Assembly: GCA_029555415.1 (NCBI GenBank)
Contig: JAKPSI010000018.1
Coordinates: 1-64,000, forward strand
Direction of reading: 5' to 3'
Length of the DNA: 64,000 bases
Source: Bacteroidota bacterium
Lineage (GTDB): Bacteria > Bacteroidota > Bacteroidia > Chitinophagales > Chitinophagaceae
Every line of letters starts with the position of its first letter. Position 1 is the stretch's first letter. The position numbers and the translations under genes are program-made. Under the pieces are notes generated by a model. That model ran no database searches, was not told the origin of the DNA, and saw only the letters and a list, made by a program, of their open reading frames with translations. Positions 20,834-29,409 of this stretch are shown here, piece by piece.

Positions 20834-21682
20834 GTGAAAAAAGCGCAATGGATCACTGCCGTAACCGGGCTCATCGCAGTAGTATTGATTTATGCTTTCG
20901 GACCTACCGTTCCGAAGCATAAAGATGTGCAACCAGTTACGCAAATGGCTGGTATGCAGCAGCAAGCGGTCAGCACAGATACGATCCTTTACTACGCCAA
21001 AATGCAGGTCAAACCGGAACAGGTGATCTGGCTCAACACCCTGGAAAATTCCATCTCCAGAGGTGATGTCCGGGACCAGAAACTGAAGGTTTTGCATCAA
21101 TTAGCCCATTTTTGGTCGGATTCAGCCTCCATTTTCGAGCCTTACGCCTGGTATGAGGCCGAAGCATCCAGATTGGAAAATTCAGAAAAAAGCCTCACCT
21201 TTGCAGCCCGCTTATTTTTAGACAACCTGCAGAACGACGATGACGGGTCCAGAAGGAAATGGAAAGCTTTGCAGGCTAAAGATTTGTTTGAAAGGTCTTT
21301 GACGATAAATCCGGATAACGATTCAGCTAAGATCGGACTCGGCGCCTGTTACCTCTTCGGTAATATTTCCGCCACCCCGATGGAAGGCATCCTGAAGATC
21401 AGGGAAGTAGCAGCCAAGGATAGTACCAACAGCTACGCTCAGATCATGCTGGCGAAAGGATCACTGATCTCCGGACAATATGATAAAGCGATCCCCCGCC
21501 TTGAAACGGTGGCCCGCCTTGAACCCGAGAACGCTGAAGCTGTGCTGATGCTGGCCGATATCAACGAACGGCTCGGCAACAAAGCGGTAGCGGTTAGCTG
21601 GTACGAAAAAAGTCTCCGGTTGGTCAAACAGCCCGAAGCACTGGCAGAGATCAGGAAAAGGATCGAAGCCCTGAAGAAATAG
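20834..21682 (+). CDS. Membrane-anchored TPR protein
   Basis: A 282-residue protein with an N-terminal hydrophobic anchor (about residues 6-23) and a periplasmic helical domain with TPR-like repeats over about 130-275 (LGACYLFGN, AQIMLAKGSLISGQYDKAI, AEAVLMLADINERLGNKAVAVSWYEKSL). The start is GTG, directly after a T8 tract; no other start gives the anchor. It sits between the HU gene and rng, near an mS38-like ribosomal gene. I do not know its function; TPR anchors like this usually scaffold envelope complexes. Confidence 0.78.
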   Translation: MKKAQWITAVTGLIAVVLIYAFGPTVPKHKDVQPVTQMAGMQQQAVSTDTILYYAKMQVKPEQVIWLNTLENSISRGDVRDQKLKVLHQLAHFWSDSASIFEPYAWYEAEASRLENSEKSLTFAARLFLDNLQNDDDGSRRKWKALQAKDLFERSLTINPDNDSAKIGLGACYLFGNISATPMEGILKIREVAAKDSTNSYAQIMLAKGSLISGQYDKAIPRLETVARLEPENAEAVLMLADINERLGNKAVAVSWYEKSLRLVKQPEALAEIRKRIEALKK

Positions 21683-21729
21683 AAGTTGAATAAACTTATT
21701 TATAAACACGACTAAAAAAATATTTGAGT

Positions 21730-21825
21730 ATGCCTTGTGGTAAAAAAAGGAAGCGTCATAAAATTGCGACGCACAAGCGTAAAAAAAGACTGAGAAAGAA
21801 CCGTCATAAAAAGAGGAATAAATAA
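21730..21825 (+). CDS. 31-residue AURKAIP1/COX24 (mS38-like) basic protein
   Basis: A tiny gene, ATG 21730 to TAA 21825, encoding a 31-residue protein in which roughly two thirds of residues are Lys, Arg or His (MPCGKKRKRHKIATHKRKKR, then LRKNRHKKRNK). This matches the C-terminal AURKAIP1/COX24 domain found in the mitoribosomal protein mS38 and in small actinobacterial ribosomal proteins of the bS22 type; Bacteroidota carry stand-alone copies annotated with this domain. It is probably a ribosomal small-subunit protein binding rRNA. It lies 47 bp after the TPR gene and 189 bp before rng, so expression with RNA-metabolism genes makes sense. Most gene finders would miss it on length. Confidence 0.8.
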   Translation: MPCGKKRKRHKIATHKRKKRLRKNRHKKRNK

Positions 21826-21842
21826 TCCCTTTTATGCCTGAT

Positions 21843-21875
21843 GATATTGGTCTGCCTTGCCGGCGGACCAATATC
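21843..21875 (+). promoter_or_regulatory. Strong stem-loop in the rng leader
   Basis: Arms GATATTGGTCTGCC and GGCGGACCAATATC pair over 14 positions (one G-U) around a TTGCC loop. No U-run follows, so it is unlikely to be a terminator. It lies 139 bp before the rng start and could be a structured 5'-UTR element. Confidence 0.5.
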
Positions 21876-22014
21876 CAGTTTACCGGTTGTTTGCCCGTAA
21901 CCATGCACCCCACCAATCTGCTGCACCATCATCCTTGTCCGCGCATTCAGTAAGGGCACGCCGATCACCGGTTTTTACAGCAAATAAGGCGAACCAGGTA
22001 TGTAAGTTGTTCTG

Positions 22015-23568
22015 ATGAACAAAGAACTCATTATTAATTCTGCTCCCCAGGGCGTTGAGATCGCACTGCTGGAGGACAAGAAGCTGGTGGAACTGCATAA
22101 CGAAAAAACGGATGCACGTTTCGCTGTGGGAGACTTATATCTGGGCAAGGTCAAGAAACTCATACCCGGTCTTAATGCAGCATTCGTGGATGTAGGTTTT
22201 GAAAAGGATGCATTCCTTCACTACACCGACCTGAGTCCCTACGCAAAATCTCTTCTCAAGTTCACCAACCTCAGCATTAACGATAAAGGCGAGCAACTGC
22301 TCGATTTTGGTAAGTTCACGATCGAGCCGGAGATCATCAAGACCGGTAAGATCAATGAAGTGCTGGGAGGGAAGCCGAATATTCTCGTTCAGATCCTGAA
22401 AGAGCCGATCGCAGCCAAAGGCCCGCGCCTGAGCTGTGAGATCTCTTTACCTGGTCGTTTCGTCGTCCTCACTCCTTTTAACGATATCGTGGCCGTATCC
22501 AGGAAGATCCACTCCTCTGAGGAAAGGAAACGCCTCCAGAAGATCGTAGAGGCCATTAAATCGAAGAATTTCGGAGTGATCGTACGGACAGCAGCGGAAG
22601 GAAAGAACACCGCAGAACTGCACGAGGACCTCTCTGCGCTCGTTGAAATGTGGAAGTCGATCCAGCGCAACCTGAAAGGCGCGGTTCCCCCTGCAAAGAT
22701 CCTGAGCGAGCAGACCAAGACGACCAGCATCCTGCGCGACCTGCTCAATGAAGATTTCAATAAGATCGTGGTCAACGACCGTACGATCTTCACCGATACC
22801 AAGAATTATATCCAGCGTATCGCCCCTGAAAAGGCCGATATCGTTTCATTCTATCAGAATGGTTCCACCATTTTTGATTCGTATGGCATCACCAAACAGG
22901 TGAAATCATCTTTCGGAAAAACGGTAAACCTCAATTCCGGCGCCTACCTGATCATTGAACACACGGAAGCCCTGCACGTCATTGATGTGAACAGTGGTTA
23001 CAAGAGTGTGGGCAATAACCAGGAACAGAACGCACTGGAGACCAACCTGGAGGCCGCTGAAGAGATCGCACGCCAGTTAAGGCTGCGTGACCTCGGTGGA
23101 ATCATCGTTGTCGATTTCATTGATATGAAAGTTCCCGACAACAAACGCCGCCTGGTTGAAAAGATGGAAGAGTATATGGCTCCGGACCGAGCGAAACATG
23201 CGGTACTGCCGATCTCCAAATTCGGGCTGATGCAGATCACCCGTCAGCGGATGAAACCGGAAATGAACATCAACACACAGGAAGCCTGTCCGAGTTGTAA
23301 TGGTACCGGCAAGATCTCCTCTACCCTGTTGCTGGAAGATGAAATTGAAAAGAACCTCAGTTACCTCATCACACATAAACACACCGGTCTCACACTGGTC
23401 GTGAATCCTATCATGCATGCCTATCTGACGAAAGGCTGGCCCTGGAGTACCAAGATGGCCAAATGGAAGAAAAAATTCGGACAGAGGACCAAGGTAGTGG
23501 CTGACACCAACTATCACCTGACCGAATACAAATTCTTCGATCAGCACGAGGAAGAGATCAAACTTTAG
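22015..23568 (+). CDS. rng: Ribonuclease G/E family endoribonuclease
   Basis: A 517-residue RNase E/G-family enzyme that cuts single-stranded RNA in rRNA processing and mRNA turnover. An S1 domain (about 35-125, FAVGDLYLGKVKKLIPGLNAAFVDVG) is followed by the RNase H-like catalytic domain with the metal-binding Asp324 (IDVNSGYKS) and Asp367 (VVDFIDMKV), then the zinc-link CPSCNGTGK near residue 424 used for dimerisation. It lacks the long scaffold tail of RNase E, as expected for RNase G. The stop overlaps the convergent downstream gene by 4 bp. A strong hairpin lies in the leader. Confidence 0.95.
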   Translation: MNKELIINSAPQGVEIALLEDKKLVELHNEKTDARFAVGDLYLGKVKKLIPGLNAAFVDVGFEKDAFLHYTDLSPYAKSLLKFTNLSINDKGEQLLDFGKFTIEPEIIKTGKINEVLGGKPNILVQILKEPIAAKGPRLSCEISLPGRFVVLTPFNDIVAVSRKIHSSEERKRLQKIVEAIKSKNFGVIVRTAAEGKNTAELHEDLSALVEMWKSIQRNLKGAVPPAKILSEQTKTTSILRDLLNEDFNKIVVNDRTIFTDTKNYIQRIAPEKADIVSFYQNGSTIFDSYGITKQVKSSFGKTVNLNSGAYLIIEHTEALHVIDVNSGYKSVGNNQEQNALETNLEAAEEIARQLRLRDLGGIIVVDFIDMKVPDNKRRLVEKMEEYMAPDRAKHAVLPISKFGLMQITRQRMKPEMNINTQEACPSCNGTGKISSTLLLEDEIEKNLSYLITHKHTGLTLVVNPIMHAYLTKGWPWSTKMAKWKKKFGQRTKVVADTNYHLTEYKFFDQHEEEIKL

Positions 23569-24323
23569 AAAGGTCTTACAAGCGAATTGTAGTAATCAAA
23601 GAGTCCGGACAGCATGCCGTTACTCTTGTAATTCATTTTCCTTGTCTTGAGCCAGGCTTCCACTTCCGCCTGTTTATCGCCCATGAGTGAGAGGATATAA
23701 TCCTTATCCCGCTTCAGTTTCACGATCACACCATCACGTAATGTGTACATTTCACTGCGCTCCTTGAACAGGTGACGGATCTCACCCGACATCGAGTTCT
23801 TTTCTTCCACGAATTCCTTTTTGGTATAGAGCAGTAATTGCAGGCGTCCGTCAGACAATACCTGATAGAACTGATATGCATCCTGCTGGTCCACCGGCGG
23901 ACAGCCGGTTATGAACCGGTAATGCAATAAGCCGGTCACAGAATCCATCATATCCACTTTAAGTACCAGGCCGCTCTGGGCCACGATCTCATTGCCGCCA
24001 CCGTTGATCAGGTGCAGTTCATGATTCATCAGGTCAAGCCTGACTCTGACGTGCTGGTAAGTCGCGCCTTTATTCAGTAACAGATCTGCATAACTGAGAT
24101 CATCTGAAAAGAAAGGGGATCCTTCCGCATCCGGGTATAAGGTCTGATAAGGACGTCCGTTAAAATCAGTGGTCTTGATATCATTCGCGTATCGGTTCGC
24201 CAGTGCGGGCGTAACAGGCGTAGAGAAATCCTTTGGGCGCGTACCTGTCTGTGCGCGCAAATTGAATTGCAGCAGTGTCATGAATACCAGCGACGTCAAT
24301 ACACTTTTCATTTTCATGGTCAT
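23565..24323 (-). CDS. Secreted protein of unknown function
   Basis: A 252-residue protein with a cleavable signal peptide (about 1-24, ending NLRAQ). ATGs at residues 3 and 5 are alternative starts. The mature part alternates beta-strands and turns and contains LLLNKGATYQHVRVRLDLMNHELHLI, split by charged turns, followed by a helical C-terminus with MGDKQAEVEAWLKTRKMN. I do not recognise the family. It overlaps the rng stop by 4 bp in convergent orientation. The upstream neighbour on the same strand is susD, but a strong terminator separates them. Confidence 0.72.
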   Translation of the reverse strand: MTMKMKSVLTSLVFMTLLQFNLRAQTGTRPKDFSTPVTPALANRYANDIKTTDFNGRPYQTLYPDAEGSPFFSDDLSYADLLLNKGATYQHVRVRLDLMNHELHLINGGGNEIVAQSGLVLKVDMMDSVTGLLHYRFITGCPPVDQQDAYQFYQVLSDGRLQLLLYTKKEFVEEKNSMSGEIRHLFKERSEMYTLRDGVIVKLKRDKDYILSLMGDKQAEVEAWLKTRKMNYKSNGMLSGLFDYYNSLVRPF

Positions 24324-24349
24324 TGAAATTACTGAATAAGGAACAAATA

Positions 24350-24382
24350 AAAAACCCCCGACTGTAAACGCCGGGGGTTTTT
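24350..24382 (-). terminator. Terminator of the susC-susD unit
   Basis: Arms CCCCCG and CGGGGG flanked by A5/T5, loop of 11 nt. On the minus strand it is followed by T6. It closes the susCD transcript, and could work in both directions. Confidence 0.85.
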
Positions 24383-24401
24383 CTATCCGAAAAAAAGTGA
24401 A

Positions 24402-26054
24402 TTATTGTTTCGGGTTTTTCACTGGTGCAGAACCTGCAGCAGGGGGATTGTAAGCCAGCTCATTGTCCGGAACATCCCAATAGTCGAGGTAACCATAATC
24501 GATGGTAGCGTTGGTGTTAACGACACCAGCGTTGCTTACCACTACGCAGCCTGTACGGCCACCACCGGAAGCAACGGGTTCGCTTATTTTCCAACGGCGT
24601 GCATCGTAGAAGGACAGACCGCGGAATGCGAGGGCGATCCTTCTTTCACGGCGCAGTTCTTCCAGCGCAGGAGCCTGCGTGGTAACCACACCCTGAACGG
24701 CCGCGAGGCCGGCACCAAGATAGTTACGTACTGCATCGATAATTCCCATTGCAGTAGAGATGGACGCACCGCTGAAACTGTTGGCATACATGGTAGCCTC
24801 AGCTTTCATCAGTTCGTTCTCTTCATACGTTGTTACAAGGGGAAGTTCAAATGCACCGGAAGCAGTGTTGGCGTAGATATATGCGCCAGCAACAGCATTA
24901 CCGCCATTGTACAGTGTGAAACGGGTATTGAAGGCATTACCACGGTCAGTGTTACCGATCCAGGTAGTTCCTTGTTTGACGTTCTGTGTATAGCGTTTGT
25001 CACCAGCTTTGAAATCCTGTACCCAGCGTTCGCTCAGTTTGTAACCACCACCACCGGGAGCAGAGCTCTGGATCTTGGCGGCAACATAGCTGTTGGAAGA
25101 AGGCAGGAAATCACCTGTAGGAGTAGTACGACCTGTGAAGATGTTATCTCCCTGACCCAGACCGTTATTGGTCAATGTCAGGATCGCACTCCAGTCAGCA
25201 CCGGTCATAGCGCTGGTGGTTTTATTCACCAGGATATTGCGAGCTTTCAGGGTATTGATCGTGCGGATCCAGCTTGCAGTTGTGGGAGGCGCACCTTTAC
25301 CAACCTGGCAGAAAGAGGGGATCAGTTTACCGATGATCGCATCATAATCAGCAGCGCTGGTAGCCTGACCGAGGTCAGCGATCGCAGCATCGAGCTGAGC
25401 AGTTGCTTCTGTGATCAACGCTTCTTTGCTCACATAGTTCGGATTGGTAGCGCTGGCGGTATTGTTGATGATACCAGCGTAGTAAATGGAACCGAGGTGA
25501 GAATAAGCGAATCCTTTCCAGAAATGCGCCCATGCTTTCAGGGTAGCTACTTTGGTAGCAGTGTTACCGGTGAAAGTCACAGAAGGAACAATGTCCAGGA
25601 TCGTGTTACAAGCGGAGATCATATTGTACATATAACCCCACTCATAATAGATGAAGTTGGAACCCTGCTGATCGTTCTGGTTCACAGTACGCAGGAAGGT
25701 CGTCCATTTGTTCGGGTTATTCGGGTTTACAACAGAAGAACCGTTATCAAATGTTACTTTATCCGGGCAACCGATCTGGTTGAGGAATGAGTTGGCAGCT
25801 TCAGCGCCGATCACATCACCCAGCAGTTCGTGGAAACCCATGGCACCGGACCAGAACAGTCCGAATACACCATCACCGTATTTGAGGTCTTTGAACCCGT
25901 TCACGTAGATACCACCTGTTGCCAGGGACGTGATACCGGACTCGGTCGTCGATGCGGCCGGGGTCGGTTCGTTGGGGTTCTTAACATCCAGCTGCTTTTT
26001 ACAGCCTGCGAACAGCACAGCGGATGCAGAAGCTATTAAAAATATTTTTTTCAT
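24402..26054 (-). CDS. SusD/RagB-family outer-membrane lipoprotein
   Basis: A 550-residue surface lipoprotein with lipobox ending at Cys18 (LFAGC), the lid subunit that captures ligands for its SusC channel. The family pattern is clear: N-terminal KKQLDVKNPNEPTP, helical TPR-like core segments (AHFWKGFAYSHLGSIYYAG), and the C-terminal region EELRRERRIALAFRGLSFYDARRWK, the SusD signature near residues 460-485. The start at 26054 is preferred to an ATG two codons upstream. It lies 18 bp after susC and is followed by a terminator. No glycoside hydrolase, sensor or anti-sigma gene is adjacent, so the substrate (glycan, peptide or other) is unknown. Confidence 0.93.
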   Translation of the reverse strand: MKKIFLIASASAVLFAGCKKQLDVKNPNEPTPAASTTESGITSLATGGIYVNGFKDLKYGDGVFGLFWSGAMGFHELLGDVIGAEAANSFLNQIGCPDKVTFDNGSSVVNPNNPNKWTTFLRTVNQNDQQGSNFIYYEWGYMYNMISACNTILDIVPSVTFTGNTATKVATLKAWAHFWKGFAYSHLGSIYYAGIINNTASATNPNYVSKEALITEATAQLDAAIADLGQATSAADYDAIIGKLIPSFCQVGKGAPPTTASWIRTINTLKARNILVNKTTSAMTGADWSAILTLTNNGLGQGDNIFTGRTTPTGDFLPSSNSYVAAKIQSSAPGGGGYKLSERWVQDFKAGDKRYTQNVKQGTTWIGNTDRGNAFNTRFTLYNGGNAVAGAYIYANTASGAFELPLVTTYEENELMKAEATMYANSFSGASISTAMGIIDAVRNYLGAGLAAVQGVVTTQAPALEELRRERRIALAFRGLSFYDARRWKISEPVASGGGRTGCVVVSNAGVVNTNATIDYGYLDYWDVPDNELAYNPPAAGSAPVKNPKQ

Positions 26055-26072
26055 AATCAATTTTTTAAAGAA

Positions 26073-29000
26073 TTAGAATCCAAGGTTAAGTCCGATCTGG
26101 AAGGATTTGATGTTGGGGATGGAGTTGTGATCCACACCACGGTCCCATGCTGAGTTCAGCGCACCTGAGCTGATCTCGGGATCCATACCAGTGTACTTAG
26201 TGAGGGTTACGATATTACGACCAGTGAACACCAGCTGCGCTTTGCGGATGCCGGGCACTTTGATGAATTTAGCCAGATCGAAAGCTGCGGAAAGGTTACG
26301 CAGACGACCGAAGCTTGCATTCTCATAGAAGTAATTCTTCGTACCGTTACGGGAAACCTGAGCGTATACACCGCGGTAGAATGCGGTCCATGCACCTTTA
26401 GATCCTGCAACATCGATTGAATTGTCATAATCACCGGAGATACCATCACGATACATCCACTCTTTTGTTTGGTTGTACAGGTGGCTGCCGGAAACCCAAT
26501 CCCACTGCATAGAGAAGTTGATCCATCCGTCGAAAGTTAATTCGTTGATGAAAGATGCGTTGAATTTAGGGTTGGGGTCGCCAAAGCTGTACTGGTTCGG
26601 AGAAACATAAGGCTGTTTGTAGTTGGGCAGCGCGGGGTTGGAGTAAACCACCCAGCCATTGCTTGCTACAGTGAAGTTAGCCTGATCAGCTTTTGCGATG
26701 AAAGGCTGACCTGTTTTCGGATCCACCTGATCAACTGAATGCAGCATCAGGTAACCGAACAGCTGACCGATCTTCTTGCCTGCTTCCAGCACATAGCCTG
26801 AGCTACCTGCGTTAGACAGCACAACGATCGGTTTGTCTTTCACGAAAGAGATCTCAGAAGACTGATGACCTACGTTCATTGTGAAGTTCCAGTTCAGTTT
26901 TTTGGAAGTATATGCAGCGATGTTCAGTGAAGCCTGCACACCACTTGATTTCAGACCGAATGCGTTATCGATCACGCTACCTGTACCGGTAGAGGGAGCT
27001 GCATCTGTCGGCCAGATCGCGTTATCTGTACTTCTATCCCAGTAAGAGAAAGAGAAGTTGAAATTCTTCAGCCAGTTACCTTTCCAACCTTTGATAGCGA
27101 TATCAGTACCGATCTCAGTCTCGCGGGAAACTTCCACGCTCAGATCCGGATTCGGGTTGGTTGTTTTGAATGCGAAGGCAACGTTGTCACCCATGGAGTT
27201 CGGGTTCAGGGTGATGTAACGGTCGAAGGCACCGGGCTGGATACCGGCTTTACCGTATGCAGCACGCAGTTTCACTTCACTCAGGATGTTGCCGAGTTTG
27301 CTCTTGTTCCAGAAATCCAGAGAAGAGACACGGAAATAACCGTTAAAGTGGGGGAAGGTGAAGGGTTTAGAACCACGGCCGAATGCAGAAGAATAGTCAG
27401 TTCTGAAACCGCCGCTGATACCACCGAGTTCACCATAATCGAATTTCTGATCGAATACATAACCGTAAGTGATGAACGGAGTCGTTCTGTCAGTTACGAT
27501 CTTGTAAGTGATCATATTTTCAGCAGTGTAAGGAGTGAAAGAAGGTGCATCTGTTCCATAAGCCAGATAAGCTTTGGAAACGTTCTTACGATAGTCAAAA
27601 CCACCATAAGTAGTGGATTTGATCGGAAGTTTGATGCCGAAATCCTTATCCAGGTCCAGTCTCACGGTCAGTGAGGGCAGGAAGTTCTGGAAAGTTGTGC
27701 GGTAGAGCTGGTCGTTGATCTCACCAGTTTCAGTGCGGCTGTTGGGGGCGCCGGCGCTGTAACGGGGAGAATAATATTCCAGCCAGTAAGCCCAGTAGTC
27801 AGCATTCAGGTTATCGTCCTGAGCATCGATCTGGTAACGGATGGTTTGGTTCTGATAGTTCAGACCATATTTCACATCCGCTTCGAAGAATTTCAGGAAT
27901 TTGTAGTTCAGGTTGAATGATTGCAGTACATCCAGTTTGTTATCGTTCGGATGACCGTATTGGAACATATAGTTCGGGTTGAAACCGTTCACACCAACGC
28001 CATCACCGAAATAAGCGCCGTAGTTACCATCGGGGCTTTTGTAAGAATAGTCAGCGAAGGGGCGTGAGTTGTTCAGCGCATAGAAAGTGGTACGACCTGT
28101 TTCATCCATCAGGGTGCTATGTGTGTACACCAGCTGAGTGACGGAACGGAAACGCAGGTTCTTGAGGAGTTCGATACCAACGTTGGAAACGAAGTTGCTG
28201 CGCTCATATTTACCATTGCCTTTGAATACACTCTCCTGGCGGCTGTTGGATGCGGCGATGTTGAAATCGACCTTATCCTTTGAACCGCTGATGTTGATGG
28301 AGTTGTTGTATGTAGTGTTAGACTGGAAGAACTCTTTGAAGTGATCGTAATACTTCAGGTTCTTGTCGTAGGGTTTATTGTTGTTGTTCGTAGGATCCAG
28401 AGAGTTCCAGATCACGTTCTCTTCGTAATGGCTGTAATCCGGATCGAATGTCAGCGCATTACCGCTACCACCAACTACATTACCACTTGCGTCGGTATTG
28501 AGAGAGTGGAAACGAGCTTTGTGAACATCACCTACATTCAGCAGTGTGTTACTTGCAACACTGGAAGAGATATCAATGGATACACGACCATTTTTACCTT
28601 TTTTAGAGAACAGCTGGATAACACCATTGGCACCCTGGGCACCATACAGTGTAGCTGCAGCTGCACCCTGTACCACCTCGATCCTTTCGATAGAGGTCAG
28701 GTCCAGTGAATTCAGGTCAGTTACTTTCACCTCGATACCATCGAGCAGTACCATGGGATAAGTTCCCGCACGCAGTGAGTTGATACCACGAAGCAGGATC
28801 TGCGCACCTTGTCCGGGGTTACCGTTCACAGAACTGATCTGTGCACCGGCGATCTTACCAACAAGCGCCTGGTCAATTGATGCAGTAGGTGCAGCCGGCA
28901 GTTTGTCGGCAGTCACACTCTCAACAGCAATGGCCATCTTTCTTTTGGTAGTGGCAGCACCGGTACCGGTTACGACCACCTCACTCATAGCTTTGGTGTC

Positions 29001-29288
29001 CAGCGCAAGTGTAACACTTACGGTAGTGGAGGAACCAATATTGAGGTCGGTAGATTCATATCCCACAGCGCTGACTACTAATACAGCGTTGGGAGCAGCC
29101 TGGATCTTGAAAGTTCCGTTGGCACCGGCTACAGTACCTCCACGGGTGTTCTTCACTCTGATTGACGCCCCGTTCAAAGGGTTGCCACCAGCATCAGTAA
29201 CCTTACCAGTTACTTCTCGTTGCTGGGCAAACGTCGCATTGCTAAAAAGCAATAGCATGCCTGCCAGCAGGCAAAAAAGTTTTCTCAT
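26073..29288 (-). CDS. SusC/RagA-family TonB-dependent transporter
   Basis: A 1071-residue outer-membrane TonB-dependent channel. Signal peptide about 1-21 (ending TFAQ), carboxypeptidase-regulatory-like domain about 24-105 (EVTGKVTDAGGNPLNGASIRV), plug domain about 115-225 with LRGINSLRAGTYPMVLLDG and ERIEVVQGAAAATLYGAQGA, then a beta-barrel ending in the aromatic-terminated SFQIGLNLGF. There is no STN domain, so signalling through an anti-sigma factor is unlikely. It is the first gene of a unit with susD. A 16-bp palindrome lies about 100 bp upstream. Energised by TonB-ExbBD; substrate not predictable from sequence alone. Confidence 0.95.
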   Translation of the reverse strand: MRKLFCLLAGMLLLFSNATFAQQREVTGKVTDAGGNPLNGASIRVKNTRGGTVAGANGTFKIQAAPNAVLVVSAVGYESTDLNIGSSTTVSVTLALDTKAMSEVVVTGTGAATTKRKMAIAVESVTADKLPAAPTASIDQALVGKIAGAQISSVNGNPGQGAQILLRGINSLRAGTYPMVLLDGIEVKVTDLNSLDLTSIERIEVVQGAAAATLYGAQGANGVIQLFSKKGKNGRVSIDISSSVASNTLLNVGDVHKARFHSLNTDASGNVVGGSGNALTFDPDYSHYEENVIWNSLDPTNNNNKPYDKNLKYYDHFKEFFQSNTTYNNSINISGSKDKVDFNIAASNSRQESVFKGNGKYERSNFVSNVGIELLKNLRFRSVTQLVYTHSTLMDETGRTTFYALNNSRPFADYSYKSPDGNYGAYFGDGVGVNGFNPNYMFQYGHPNDNKLDVLQSFNLNYKFLKFFEADVKYGLNYQNQTIRYQIDAQDDNLNADYWAYWLEYYSPRYSAGAPNSRTETGEINDQLYRTTFQNFLPSLTVRLDLDKDFGIKLPIKSTTYGGFDYRKNVSKAYLAYGTDAPSFTPYTAENMITYKIVTDRTTPFITYGYVFDQKFDYGELGGISGGFRTDYSSAFGRGSKPFTFPHFNGYFRVSSLDFWNKSKLGNILSEVKLRAAYGKAGIQPGAFDRYITLNPNSMGDNVAFAFKTTNPNPDLSVEVSRETEIGTDIAIKGWKGNWLKNFNFSFSYWDRSTDNAIWPTDAAPSTGTGSVIDNAFGLKSSGVQASLNIAAYTSKKLNWNFTMNVGHQSSEISFVKDKPIVVLSNAGSSGYVLEAGKKIGQLFGYLMLHSVDQVDPKTGQPFIAKADQANFTVASNGWVVYSNPALPNYKQPYVSPNQYSFGDPNPKFNASFINELTFDGWINFSMQWDWVSGSHLYNQTKEWMYRDGISGDYDNSIDVAGSKGAWTAFYRGVYAQVSRNGTKNYFYENASFGRLRNLSAAFDLAKFIKVPGIRKAQLVFTGRNIVTLTKYTGMDPEISSGALNSAWDRGVDHNSIPNIKSFQIGLNLGF

Positions 29289-29335
29289 GTGATGTTTTTG
29301 AAATTTAAGAAAAAGTTAATTCCGCTAATAAAGAG

Positions 29336-29362
29336 AAAAAAACCACGCAAGATGCTGCATGG
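29336..29362 (-). terminator. Terminator of the zinc peptidase gene
   Basis: On the minus strand CCATGCA, a 6-nt loop and TGCGTGG pair over seven positions (one G-U), followed by T7 at 29342-29336. It lies 48 bp after the peptidase stop and 48 bp before the susC start, so it insulates the two genes unless it lies in a susC leader. Confidence 0.6.
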
Positions 29363-29384
29363 CTTTTTAAATTGACTACAATCA

Positions 29385-29400
29385 ACTAACATATGTTAGT
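29385..29400. promoter_or_regulatory. 16-bp perfect palindrome upstream of susC
   Basis: ACTAACATATGTTAGT is fully self-complementary. It lies between the zinc peptidase stop (29410) and susC (start 29288). A candidate operator for a dimeric regulator; no regulator gene is adjacent. Confidence 0.4.
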
Positions 29401-29409
29401 AATTCACTG

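Noticed and set aside
24405-25790. A 461-codon open frame on the plus strand, antisense to susD
   Set aside because: It lies wholly inside the well-supported susD gene, has no recognisable domain or signal peptide, and its composition is what the reverse frame of susD would give.
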